Both the position numbers and the translations under genes were made by a program. Source: Smallanthus sonchifolius (Eukaryota; Streptophyta; Magnoliopsida; Asterales; Asteraceae). From it: a stretch of 64,000 bases of DNA. This document shows positions 12,480 to 23,789 of the stretch, piece by piece (within the stretch, counting starts at the first letter, position 1; each line of letters starts with the position of its first letter). The notes beneath the pieces were generated by a model. That model was given only the letters and a program-made list of their open reading frames with translations, ran no database searches and had not been told where the DNA came from. Location: NCBI GenBank assembly GCA_023525975.1, contig CM042042.1, positions 627,501 to 691,500 on the forward strand, written 5' to 3'.

Positions 12480-12705
12480 AAAAAATTGAACTTATATCAC
12501 AGGAATATTATATAACATATGTACTTTGTTTTGACTTTAAAATAAATTATTGTACTTCTCAACAATACTATGAAATTAGTGAACATAGCAAGGTCCCTAC
12601 ACTCTACCCATCGAAACAACTCTTCATAAGTATTAGTTCAAATTGACATTTTCAAAGAAGATAGTTGTCCCAAATTTACTTTTATGGACATGTGATATAT
12701 GAATT
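12480..12705. repeat. Dispersed repeat, copy 1
   Basis: Matches 26500-26708 in the same orientation, with shared words ATAACATATGTACTT, TTTAAAATAAATTATTG, AAGGTCCCTACACTCT (AATGTCCCTACACTCT in copy 2) and TTACTTTTATGGACATG. No coding frame or terminal repeat is evident, so the repeat class is unknown. Confidence 0.65.
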
Positions 12706-13110
12706 ATGGGTTCGTGTAGTTGAGATTGTCTGGATTATTTGACAATCATGTAATGGTTCGCTTTCAAATTAAATTATTGTTGTGGTATACACAAAATTCA
12801 ATCGAATAAGAATCAGATATTCAAGAACCATTTATAATCCTAAAAAAACTAAGTGAAGGACCACACCTCGCCATCAGTGGCCTCCTTTCCGACAAATGCG
12901 AAGCCCCCAAACAGTTACGGGCAGACCCACACGATATAAGTGTGCATCGTTTGCTCGGTTATGTGCTCTAAATTGTTGATGCTCTTTTTAGAGACTTAAA
13001 ACTTAAAGAAAAAAAATAAGAATACGTTTAAAACATTTAACATTTTATTTTATTTTATTTATTCACAGCAATTGTATTTTAAAATTAATGAATTAATTAT
13101 TTAAGCACCT

Positions 13111-13350
13111 TGGACATTTGGTGCAATGGTAGCCCCAAGACAGACTTCTTATAGTGGAAATCTTGGGTTCAAGTCTTACCTGAAGCAATTATTGGGATTG
13201 AGCCAGAGGGTTTTCCCAGTTGTGGGTTTCCTTCTGTGTTGGGGGTTTGATCCGGACCGGTGGGGTAATTGAGCCCGATTTAGATAAAATCTATCTCCCA
13301 AGAGGATCTTGATCTTTACTAATCTTTGTATCACTTTCTGGTCATCCCTA
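13111..13350 (+). mobile_element. tRNA-derived SINE
   Basis: An A-box-like TGGTGCAATGGTAGC (13118) lies about 35-45 bases before a B box GGGTTCAAGTC (13164), as in a tRNA-like head. The body has GATTGAGCCAGAGGGTTTT and a T-rich tail. The body resembles the copy at 63480-63685, which has GATTGAGTCAGTGGGTTTT, so the two belong to one family. The SINE would be transcribed by RNA polymerase III and mobilised by a LINE. Confidence 0.65.
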
Positions 13351-13446
13351 ACATGTTTTTTCCCACATCTCTCTCGTATTAAATAATGGAGTTGAATGGT
13401 GCGTTTTGCATCATGGGTACATTTTAAATTTGTGTATTGTTTTATA

Positions 13447-13870
13447 GGGCATGACGAAATATCAAATTTGAAGGAAAAAATGTACACAAGATGCTTCAAA
13501 GAATTGTACTGAAATTGCAAATGCATGATGAATGTTTAAAATAGAACATAAATCTATTTACAAATGGTATTTGATGTTCCAATTTAATTATTATAAAAAA
13601 TGCTTGAAATCTTCTTATTAGACACTTTTTTTACAATGTATAAAAATATAAATATCAACCATCTTGTTTGCAACAATTTCTTGGCATAAGTCATTTCTTG
13701 TGTAATTCTTTTTCGAGGAAATAAATTGAAGATTACTATTTACTTTCTTAAATGCGATATATACTTATGGGGATATATGAGAAGGGTTTTGAGAGGCCAT
13801 CTCCGGTTTGGGAAGAAAGTATTCTCATTGCTCTCGCTGGAAGTGATATTCTCGCAAGAGTATAAACCCT
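13447..13870. repeat. Duplicated segment, copy 2
   Basis: Second copy of the segment at 11270-11645. Its end forms an imperfect hairpin: ATATGAGAAGGGTTTT near 13779 pairs with AAACCCTTTTCATAT near 13864. Confidence 0.55.
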
Positions 13871-13899
13871 TTTCATATATCCTCATATGCATATATCAT

Positions 13900-14350
13900 T
13901 AAGAAATTAATCGGAGATGGAGTGTATGACAGAGGTCAAATTGCTTCAGGCATAGTAGGACGAGTGTAGATGGACGAGGGATACTACGGTGGAGTTCTCA
14001 GAAAAATCATGGGAGGCTTATGCGTGTCAATAAGAACTTCAAGGAATAACGGGTTTCGTTCAAGGTATGGTATTTTACTTTGGAGTTTTTCAATATATGA
14101 TCTTATTTTTAAAAATTCCTTGAGGTTGGCATGTTGTTAGAGGTATATTAGGAGATATATTAGTTTATTTATTATCTTTTTTTTTAAAGGCGTTTATCTA
14201 TTATCTCATTATTGGTATATTATTGTTTGTTTGTTAGTTTTTGAGTACTAACTAGCTATAAACTTGTTATCAATAGTTAGTTTTGGATCAACTTGAACCG
14301 ATCCAACACCCTATATGATACCGAATTCACGGTAATACTCAAATGGCTCA

Positions 14351-14387
<37 letters not shown>

Positions 14388-15193
14388 CAAAACATTAACA
14401 ATGCCATACTAGTCATATTTGTCACGATAACAATATCATTTTTGTCACAACAACAATATCATTTTTGTCATTAGTGTATCTATCCAGGATTTTTCCTCAG
14501 CGGGTGCCAAAAATGTGTGGTAAGAAAGGGTCAAGTCAAAAAGTTACATTAATGGGTAAGGTTAGAACGGGTCGGGTTAAAATATTACTTGTGGAGACGA
14601 ACTAGAAACTTACAGATTAGGATAAAAACGAAACTAGAGATCTTTAAATCGCTATAACATGCCTTTTGATCAAACTTAAACATGTATAATAAAAAAATAA
14701 CTATAAATCAATCAACTATCTAAAAAACAAAACATTACTCTTCTAGTTAATTTAATTAATCTATATCTATCTATACTATCTTATAATACACAACACAAGG
14801 ACATCTTAAAATGTAAGTAGTACAAGTATTGTTGCTTAAGGTACAACAATATATGCATGTGTTAACTACTTTCTAGGGGTAAATATGTCTTTTAAACAAT
14901 ACTTACACATTTTCCCCCTCAACTTTACTTAACTTTTTTTATTTAATCAATAATTACACTTTTAAACCAACTACCTTTCACGATTTTTAAACGACCATAA
15001 CTTTTTCATACCTTAATACTTTTTATAAAAAGTTACACCATAAAAACGAGCATTTTATTCTCTTTAATTTGAGTATGGTATTGCTATAATTTTTTTTCAA
15101 TAAAATAAATTAACATTTTACGTGATTACATATCAACACCTCCGTTTTTGAGGTTGGGATGGCAATAGGTCGGGTTTGGGACAGGTTTAGGTA
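13900..15193. other. Intergenic sequence with an ATT microsatellite
   Basis: (ATT)n at 14351-14386. At 14770 TCTATACTATCTTATAATAC resembles a Helitron 5' end, without a matching 3' end. At about 15157 GGGATGGCAATAGGTCGGG resembles the left terminus of the hAT MITE at 62330, apparently cut off by the neighbouring LTR sequence. No gene is seen. Confidence 0.4.
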
Positions 15194-15874
15194 ATCCCAT
15201 TTGGAACCTTAGTCAATCTTATAATCCTAGATACTTACAATAGACTTCTAGGATCAAACTTGAACTTTAAACTTGTGTTCTTAGGCTCGTTGTGAGGATA
15301 TCGTCCCTCAAAGTCTTGCTACACTTAATCTGGTCGGACACTCTTTCATCAATCCAAGTGAGTATACTTAGCCCCTTTTTGTTTTACATTCTTTATAAAC
15401 TTGGGGTGAAACATGTACAAACTTCCAAACTTATACAATTCTTGTACAACTATGTCTATATGCTTATTCTTGTATTATAATTGAGACTTGCATGCTTAAA
15501 TTAGACTTAATACCAGCATATCCATTAACTTTGATCAAGCCTATAGTAACAATGATAGATCTATTATATTTGACCAATCCACCTAGATTGATTGACCCTT
15601 CGGGGGTAGCCCATGGTGATTGTTACTGAATTTAAACTTTAAACTTTAAACTTTTAAGGGTAACCTTCGGGTTATACCTAAACTTGGTTGGAGGATTGGT
15701 ATGCACAATGTTTAACATGTTTTGTTCTCACACTTATACTGTAGAATGCATGACACAGTGAAATGTAGTACTTTTCAAACTTTGTTAAACTATGATAAAA
15801 CATTCGTATCTCACCAACTATTTTTAGTTGACAGTTTACTTAACATGTTTCAGGTACACAAGCATGAGACGGGT
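15194..15874 (+). repeat. Inverted copy of an LTR segment (with 20723-21388)
   Basis: Nearly the same sequence occurs here and in reverse complement at 20723-21388. For example, TCAAAGTCTTGCTACACTTA at 15308 recurs inverted at 21253-21272. The copy stops at the word GTCTCATGCTTGTG on the LTR strand and is joined directly to the GATAATTCGTAGGTGAAAC block, which lies about 2.6 kb away in the right LTR. Confidence 0.8.
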
Positions 15875-16298
15875 TTTTTGATAATTCGTAGGTGAAACAG
15901 GGCCTCTGCGGGACTCGAACTCGCGGTCTGTTTCTGATTCGAAAGTTTGGGTAATTTGCACAACTGACCCTTAGGTTTCAAAGTTTTATCATTTCTTGTA
16001 CAACATACAACTTTAGTTTAAAACTAGTTTTGAAATTGGCAGTTTTAGTCCCTGGACTTTTTATAAAAATAATTATGTTTTATTTATATAAAAATCCAAA
16101 TAAGTTTTTTTTATATGTATTTTTATAAGTTTTATATTTTATAACTTTATAAAATAACTTTTAGGTTTATAACTTTTAAGTTTCAAGGTTTAAATATTAA
16201 TAAAGTTTATTATTTATATATTAATAATTATAAAATTTATAAAGTTTTAACATGTTTATAAGATACACATACATATTTATAAATAGTCTCATACATAG

Positions 16299-16302
<4 letters not shown>

Positions 16303-16356
<54 letters not shown>
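16303..16356. repeat. (AT)n microsatellite
   Basis: About 27 AT dinucleotides in a row, inside the left LTR remnant. Confidence 0.95.
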
Positions 16357-16360
<4 letters not shown>

Positions 16361-16515
16361 ACTTATCTCAAGTATAGTTGTCTTTCTTAAATACATGTCA
16401 ATTAAATTGATAATTATTGTTTAAGGAAATAGTTTTAATAAAATTTCAAGTTTTGGATTAACGATACGAGCAAAGGTTTAGGAAAAGATAGGTCGGAAAA
16501 ATCCTGGATATTACA

Positions 16516-16532
16516 GTCTCCCCTACTTTAGG
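16516..16532 (-). other. Polypurine tract of the non-autonomous LTR element
   Basis: On the minus strand CCTAAAGTAGGGGAGAC directly precedes the LTR start TGTAATATCC. This is the expected primer for plus-strand DNA synthesis. Confidence 0.65.
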
Positions 16533-17202
16533 AAATTTCGTCCCGAAATTAAAGTAGAAGGTTCCTGTTTTCAAGATTTAAACTTATGATACGTGCAAGG
16601 ATATTGAGGAAGATACTTCATATTCCCAAGTAAACCCTGGGTTACGTTTTGGATTCTATATGGGTTGTAATGATAGGAATAAGATTACGCCCGAGTTTCT
16701 AAGTTTCACAGCCCAGATTGCCAGAATTTTCTCTAAGAAGCATATAGTTTTATCGAAGTATATGAGGATTTAGTTTTCGAAAAGGTACTCAAGAGAAGAA
16801 CTGTTGGGCTATCATTCGGAATCCAAAGTGAGATGCATCACTCAGAATGGATTCGATGAAAATTTGATGATCTGAGTTTGTAGTCTAATAAGTCTAAGGA
16901 TTGTCACGGTACTTAAGTTTTGTTGCTATTTTTTACGGTAGGTCTTAGATCATAGCACCCGACAGCGTTTACTATGTCTTTCCATGCGCTGATTTTCATA
17001 CTTACGTGTGCACCCACAAGTATTTGAATCGCTGCATAGTCCGTATAGATCCTTCCGTTTGTGTGTGGGTCAAGAGAGGGTACACGATTTTTCTTTGTTC
17101 ATAACTATTGTTTTCGCGTCAAGAGTAGTTATCAATTAACGGAGTCCCTAGAGGGAATCATCAATCAATAACTAGAGAGTAATGGTGTGGGATGACTTAG
17201 AG

Positions 17203-17375
17203 TTTCAAGCTTCCTCGTGTTTGAACAAGAATACGTCAAACTTCAAGTGGTTTAAAGTCTTTCATCTTCCTCGTGTTTGAACAAGAATACGTCAACCCTG
17301 AGTAGTTTAAAGTTTCACCTCTTTCTCGTGTTTGAACAAGAATACGTCAAACACCGAGTAGCTTTAAAGTCTTCC
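17203..17375. repeat. Three tandem units of about 56 bp
   Basis: The unit contains CTCGTGTTTGAACAAGAATA followed by CGTCAA and ends with GTTTAAAGT. It occurs three times (near 17214, 17270 and 17325) in the internal region of the non-autonomous element. No frame is conserved across the units. Confidence 0.8.
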
Positions 17376-18653
17376 AGTTTTCCAACCTTAGTGAATTGAG
17401 TGTGTGATCACATTTTGAGTATAAGGTGATCACTTAAATACTCTGGTGCTCATGAGAGGTGTGGGAAAGTTTTCATAGTGGAATCAATTGTTATACGCTC
17501 CTTATTCCTATATAGGAGATTCTGGTTGTTTAAGGAGACCAGATGGATGTCGATGCTTGGTTTTGATTCGAAGGTAAGTGAGGCACCTTGCTATAGAGAG
17601 CAATGTCCTTCATGTTAGTTTCTAGTATTAGAAATGAAGTTTCTTATGCATTCGGAATGAAACGAGTAACAAGTCTTTATAAGTTTCATTTAAGATGAAC
17701 GTACGAAAGGTTTCAAAGTCAGGAATCCAGATATGAGTTAGGAAGCAAAGCAAGTCATTTGATCTTAAGGTTTAAATTGAAGTTAAGCTTTACATGACCT
17801 TTCGTTGTACATGCTTCCTTCGGTGTTTTAGAAGGTGTTGAGTTCTAAGGATACGGGTTTGAATGTCGTATTAACTTTGTATAACGTAGCAAAGTGGGTC
17901 CCTCTAGACTTAAAGTGTTGTTGTTATAGCATGTGTATTGTGTGTATACGTAAGTTTATTTTTTTTTATCAGTAAAGTGTGCTTGGGTTTTGACTCTCGT
18001 TGTGGTTTATGGCTAATCTTTATGTAGTAGTATTCATTTCTTTCACGAGGAAAGTCTTCTAGTGTAAGATAACGGGAAAGTTTTGATAGTATTTATAGAA
18101 GTGTGTTCAACTGATCTTGTTTTTGCGAGAGTTATTTGTAGCTCATCCTTGTTTGTGTATAGATGAGATGTTCAAAGGATAATGAGTTAGACGAAAGATG
18201 AGTAGTTATGAGAAGGACTTCTCAAGAGACAAGTACGATTAATAAGTAGTTAGTTTAGCCAAGTTTTGGGAATGATAGATCTTTAAGGGTCATAGTTGAC
18301 CAAGATAAAGGGTTCATAAGTCATGTTGTTCTAAAAGAACTTCTTCAAAACAAAATGCTTGTTCAAAGTTTATTCTTCAATTATATGCACCACTTAGGGT
18401 TTGATAACTTAATATATCGTTGTAAATTAACTCAGATATTAAGATGAACTGTTTTCGATGAATATGTTGGGTAGAAGGGTTAAGTTGTAATGGCGAAAGG
18501 AAGGTTTTTGTACGATTTATGTCAAGTTAAAAAAATGATAACAATTGAATTTCAAAATAAACTTTCATTAAATGCTTCAAAATTGGGACTTCTAGCCCCT
18601 ACATAAGACATTTGTTCTTAAACGGAAAATTAAAAACAAGGAAAATAAAGGCT

Positions 18654-18947
18654 TCATTTACGCCTTAGATAACTCTCCACTAGGAAGCAGATGAGTACTA
18701 CGACAAGAACCGCTAGGGTCACCCGAATGGCAAACCTAGCCTCATCTCTAGTGGTTTCGGTACGACACTCAAGGATCTCCCTGTCTTCCTCCAAGGTCGT
18801 GATCTTCTCCTCCTGGATCCATATTTGATTTGCCAGGTCGTTGATCCTTTGATTTAGCAGGTCATGTCGTATCCTATGCTCCATTTCTCGCCTCACAAAT
18901 TCCGCGGTTCCCACAAACTGGGGAATATTAGGTACCGGGATTCCCAT
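18654..18947 (-). CDS. Small coiled-coil protein with a C-terminal membrane segment (element-encoded)
   Basis: 97 residues starting MGIPVPNIPQFVG. Residues about 20-65 are rich in charged heptads (LLNQRINDLANQIW, EEKITTLEEDREILE), typical of a coiled coil. Residues about 72-92 are a hydrophobic stretch (FAIRVTLAVLVVVLICFLV) followed by ESYLRRK, a likely tail anchor. It lies between the PBS and the 3' end of the non-autonomous LTR element, just after the 83-residue ORF at 18987-19238. The intact Tekay-like element has a coiled-coil ORF (49577-50266) in the same place, so this may be a decayed or variant form of that extra ORF. A cellular function is unknown, and the 18947 start is simply the first ATG. 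Confidence 0.5.
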   Translation of the reverse strand: MGIPVPNIPQFVGTAEFVRREMEHRIRHDLLNQRINDLANQIWIQEEKITTLEEDREILECRTETTRDEARFAIRVTLAVLVVVLICFLVESYLRRK

Positions 18948-18986
18948 CGCATAGGTGTCCCGGCTTGCCTAGCCCTTTGGGTAGTG

Positions 18987-19238
18987 CTAAATACGGGTCC
19001 CTTGGTGGGGATGAGAACTGACGGTGAAGATGGGATGCTTGAAATGATTCCTTGGAGGGGATGGTCTAGATGCTCCGTATCCCGGGCCAGGGTTTCTGGT
19101 CCAATTAGTGTTTAGGTCAATTCTTGCCCTAGCAGTAGGATAGGAGGTTGGCTGATACACCGGTGACTCGCTGCTCTCTTCACGATCGGACTCTCCTCCA
19201 GGGCGGTACACGGGTGAGGGAGGTGAGTGTGAGTCCAT
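18987..19238 (-). CDS. Small proline/serine-rich protein (element-encoded)
   Basis: 83 residues beginning MDSHSPPSPVYRPGGESDRE, rich in Pro, Ser and Tyr, with no known domain. It is the first ORF after the PBS of the non-autonomous element. Its start resembles that of the extra ORF of the intact element (MSHSPKSPDSP), which also has a Pro/Ser-rich N terminus followed by a coiled coil. It may be the N-terminal half of one original ORF, with 18654-18947 as the C-terminal half after a break. Confidence 0.45.
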   Translation of the reverse strand: MDSHSPPSPVYRPGGESDREESSESPVYQPTSYPTARARIDLNTNWTRNPGPGYGASRPSPPRNHFKHPIFTVSSHPHQGTRI

Positions 19239-20506
19239 TGCCTAGCAAGAGAAAGAACAGAAGGGAGTTTGTAAGTAAGGTCATTAAATATGTTCAAAGT
19301 CTATTTTTCATAATACTGAGTCATCACAGTAATAGTTTAAGAATGGTTTTTAACTTGGAATTTATGTGCTAAGGGAGGAGATTCCCGGGAAAAGGGGGTG
19401 GGTCACAAGGACTCACTTAAGTACCCTATTTCCCCTAGCCAGAACTCTTTATGGGCCTACAACTTCTTTTAGTCATTATTTACCACTGTTTGGGTTTATG
19501 GTATCATGATAGGGTTCATTGTGGGCTGGGCTTTGAGTCCTTAAATGTGGGGTTTATTCATTCTAGCAGGCTTCTTTCTCTTGGGGGAAAACAAGTAGGT
19601 TCCTAAATTCTTTGTTAATGTTCTTTAGGCCAAAAAGTTGTTAAGTTTTGTTTACAAGGGACGGTGATGTGTGTAAGTTTTTAGGACGTATGAAGATTTT
19701 AGGGATGTATAAAAGTGTAGTAAAAACTTAAGATAGTTATCCAATGAAGTTTAGGTAGGTAATATGAAGGTAGGGGTAAGCACAGGAGTTCTTTAAGTGT
19801 CATAGAATTATGAATTTTGTAGAGTAATATGTATGTATATATATATATATAGTTTTAAGTATCGTATCATAAGGATTTGAAGTCTAGTTTTAGTTATGAC
19901 GAGCAGACATGTTCTTATGTGACAAATCATGAAGAGTAGAAACACAAGGTTCATAGAGTAAGGATTACAGGTGTGGATTTGAAATTGAGAAGTATAAGCT
20001 TTTGGATGGTACTTATTTAGTGAATATCATTAAATAAGCACTTTGACATATCAAGGGGGATTTAAGTTCTCTAACGTTTTGAGAAGTCATGCATTCTTAT
20101 AAGTGAACACTCATCCCGAGAATTCCCAAGAAAGCATACGGGTCCAACGATTGATTTAGATTTGTACGAAATGCTTTCCTTGACAGAATTTCTCAGAATA
20201 CATGCATTCACTCTTTCGGTCCGCACAAGTTCTCTACGTTGTTTAGAACTTAAATGTCCTTGACGGGAGTTAGTTTGTTGGAATAGACTTGAAGTCTAAG
20301 ATTATAATCCCGACGTAGTAGGTTCTTGTAACACGTAAGTAAATAGAAGTATACGAGTTCAAGTTGAGTATTCACGTATAAGGTTTATGGTTTAAGAATA
20401 AACTAGAGAGGAGTGTTCCTAGTATAGGACATGAGATAACTCATGTTTGGGTCTCCTAAGTTATAGTCTAGGTAATGTGTCTAATAACCTAATTACCTAT
20501 AACCAA

Positions 20507-20519
20507 GGCTCTGATACCA
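20507..20519 (-). other. Primer binding site (initiator tRNA-Met)
   Basis: On the minus strand TGGTATCAGAGCC lies three bases inside the LTR end at 20523. This is complementary to the 3' end of plant initiator tRNA-Met and is the same PBS as in the intact element at 50380-50392. Confidence 0.8.
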
Positions 20520-22792
20520 ATTTGTCACACCCCAACCGACGGCGGATTATACGTCGGGGCAGACGCGGTTGTTCAAAAGCACAGGGTTGACTATTAAAGT
20601 TTAAATATTCCATTGATAATTTTCAAAGGTTCAATACAAGGAATGAATAGAATACAACAAGAATACAAGTTTAATTTGATAAGTATTCTAGGTCCAAAGC
20701 ATCATATGTTCACAATAAAGTCTCATGCTTGTGTACCTGAAACATGTTAAGTAAACTATCAACTAAAAATAGTTGGTGAGATACGAAGGTTTTATCATAG
20801 TTTAACAAAGTTTGAAAAGTATTACAATTCACTATGTCATGCATTCTATAGTATAAGTGTGAGAACAAAACATGTTAAACATTGTGCAAACCAATCCTCC
20901 AACCATGTTTAGGCATAACCCGAAGGTTACCTTAAAAGTTTAAAGTTTAAATTCAGTATCAATCACCATGAGCTACCCCCGAAGGGTCAATCAATCTAGG
21001 TGGATTGGTCAAATACAATAGATCTATCATTGTTACCATAAGCTTGATTAAAGTTAATGGATATGCTAGTATTAAGTCTAATTTAAGCATGCAAGTCTCA
21101 AGTATAACACAAGAATAAGCATATAAGCATAGTTGTACAAGAATTGTATAAGTTTGGAAGTTTGTACATGTTTCACCCCAAGTTTATAAAGAATGTAAAA
21201 CAAAAAGGGGCTAAGTATACTCACTTGGATTGATGAAAGAGTGTCCGACCAGATTAAGTGTAGCAAGACTTTGAGGGACGATATCCTCACAACGAGCGTA
21301 AGAACACAAGTCTAAAATTCAAGTTTGATCATAGAAGTCTATGGTAAGTATCTAGGATTCTAAGATTGACTAGGGTTCCAAATGGGAGACGAGAATGATT
21401 TGTGTTTATAAAGTTTAAATCAACTTCTAATATAAGGTTTTAAATGAATAACACAAGACTTGAATATCAAAGTTTAATAAGTTTATAGTTTAAAATAATT
21501 AGAATAATTATTTTAAAAGTCTTTATAATTATCAATTTCATAAGTTAAGTTATAATAATCTAAGATAGTTAAGTGTAACACTAAATAATTATTAAAGTTT
21601 AACAAAAAATATTTAAAGTATAAATTATGAATTAGAGTTTAAAATAATCATCTAAAGGCTAATTATTTATCAAGGATAGATAATAATTATTTAGGGAATA
21701 AATAATCTCTAAAAGCAAATAATAATTAATTAACCAATAAATAATGATTAAAGGATGATAATAATTATTTCAAGATTAAAATAATTATTAGGGGTAAATA
21801 ATCATTTAAAGAGCACTTAATTTATTAAGGATAAACAATTATCTACAAAAATAATTATTTTAACTAGTATAAATCATTTAAGATTTATTAAAGAATTTAA
21901 GTGTTAAACATTTATTTTAAATTTTAATTTGTAAGTAAATGATGTTTAAAAATGTGACTATAAGTTTAAATGAATGAGTTTGACAATTATGTTAAATAGA
22001 AATCCTTATAAAGTTTATATTTTAAATGTAAGTTTATAAATATTTTTAAAGTTTACATTTTATAAAGTTTATAAGTTTATAAGCATTTAGGAAAAACAAA
22101 TAAAGTGTATTTATTTCTCTTGTTTTAAGTTTATATAAACAAATAAGTTTTTGTTTATATAAAGTATAAGTTTTATAAATGTATAAGTTTGTGATTTATT
22201 AAATTAAAGTTTCTATTTTTATAAAGTTTATAAATTTATAAGTTTATAAATTTCTAAACTTAAATAAGCAATGTATATTTATTTCATTTTTTTATTTAAA
22301 TAAATAAATAAGCCTTGAAATAAATATAAATTTTATAAAAATGCATCAGTTTATAAGTTTTCTGTTTTCTGAAATAATATGTAAGTTTTATAAGCTTTTC
22401 TGATTTTATATAAGTTTTCTGTTTAAATTAAAGCTTTATAAATTAATTTAAAAGTTTATTAGTTAATTTAAAGTCTAAACAAAATAAGTTTAGTTATTTC
22501 AGAAAATAATTACATTCCTGATTTTCATAAATTAGTTCCCATTGAATGTATAAGTTTTATAAAGTCTTAAAGTATATTTTTTTATAGTTTTTAAGAATTT
22601 AAAACTAATTTTAAAGATTAATCTTTATAAGTTTTAACTAAGTTTAATTAAATAAAATATTTCTAGTAAATAAAAGTATAACTAAAAATAAGTTTTAGGT
22701 TTATAAATATACAACAGATTTTATAAAAATAACTGGAAATATAAATTCTGATTAAAAAGTATATAAAAATATAAAACATAAAAACTCATGCT

Positions 22793-22866
22793 GGCCGGAT
22801 TCGAACCCGGGCCAGCTGAGTCCAAATACACACACATTACCATCCGGCTACGGGCCTCGCTAGCAT
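22793..22866 (-). other. tRNA-like segment within the LTR
   Basis: On the minus strand TAGCCGGATGGTAATG resembles an A box and GGGTTCGAATCC is a perfect B box, followed by GGCCAGCATGAG. A second B-box-like word (GAGTTCGAGTCCCGC, minus) lies near 23398-23412 and 15909-15923. No complete cloverleaf with a paired acceptor stem is evident, so this is a tRNA-derived piece rather than a tRNA gene. Confidence 0.45.
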
Positions 22867-23621
22867 TTTAACCGGAAAAAGGAAATAGATAAACAACATT
22901 TAAAATCAACCCCAAATTCCTATATGAACCCTAGAATTTCGGACCTAGATTACGTATCGATTTACCCTCTGTTCATGAAAATTGACAGAGGGCTATTGAT
23001 ATATTAGTAAAAACGACGAGACTGAGCATTCGAATTACCTGATTTGAAGTCGCGATGAGGGAGAACGAGTTTGAGTTCACGGTCGGCTGTCACAGATCTT
23101 TAATCAGCAATGCAGGTTCGAGTCGATGGAATTGAATGTTTAGAGAGGTTGAGAGTGTTGTCGTTGAAGCATTCCCGTGGTTATTTATATTCAATTTCGA
23201 GTTTAAATGCTCAAACAGTTGGGAAGTATATCGGGGGTGTAAACGGATTCAAATTCGAATCCCGCGAGCGTTAGAATTGAATTCGAGTATTAAAGATCCT
23301 TGGGTTTGGGTCGCATGCGCGAGTCGTAGCTCGAGGAGAAATCAATTCGGTCGTTTACGCATTTTTTGATAATTCGTAGGTGAAACCGGGCCTCTGCGGG
23401 ACTCGAACTCGCGGTCTGTTTCTGATTCGGAAGTTTGGGTAATTTGCACAACTGACCCCTGAGGTTTCAAAGTTTTATCATTTCTTGTACAACATACAAC
23501 TTTAGTTTAAAACTAGTTTTGAAATTGACAGTTTTAGTCCCTTGACTTTTTATAAAAATAATTATATTTTATTTATATAAAAATCCAAATAAGTTTTTTT
23601 TATAAGTTTTGTATTTTATAA

Positions 23622-23785
23622 AAACCCACCACTTGAAGACCCACTGTAGTAAAACCCCTGACCCTCCTGATAACATTTAGCATCAGTTGAGACTCGAACC
23701 CATGACCTTCACATCAGAAGGCCATGGGGGTACCTCCTCCCAAACTAGTTGTTCTAAGACTCATTGACACTGAGCTATTGTATTC
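23622..23785 (-). mobile_element. tRNA-derived SINE-like sequence, minus strand
   Basis: Read on the minus strand, TAGCTCAGTGTCAATGAG (A-box-like) is followed about 50 bases later by the B box GGGTTCGAGTCTC, then a body ending GTGGTGGGTTTT. It begins exactly where the right LTR of the non-autonomous element stops matching, so it may have inserted there or mark a deletion joint. Confidence 0.5.
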
Positions 23786-23789
23786 CGAG

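Larger units (their letters stand above)
15194..23622 (-). mobile_element. Rearranged non-autonomous Tekay-like LTR element
   Basis: Read on the minus strand: a truncated 5' LTR (23622 down to 20523, ending GGGGTGTGACA), the PBS TGGTATCAGAGCC (20519-20507), about 4 kb of internal sequence with two small ORFs, a polypurine tract next to the palindrome AATTTCGGGACGAAATTTCC, then the 3' LTR starting TGTAATATCC (16515). The 3' LTR fits the 5' LTR only from 16515 back to about 15878. Beyond that, 15194-15874 is the inverse of 20723-21388, so the LTR has been rearranged. There is no gag, protease, RT or integrase. The sequence around the polypurine tract resembles that of the intact element at 41959-53017, which suggests the same clade could have mobilised it. 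Confidence 0.7.

Noticed and set aside
22793..22866. Functional tRNA gene
   Set aside because: A and B boxes are present but no paired acceptor stem and anticodon arm could be drawn; it lies within an LTR.
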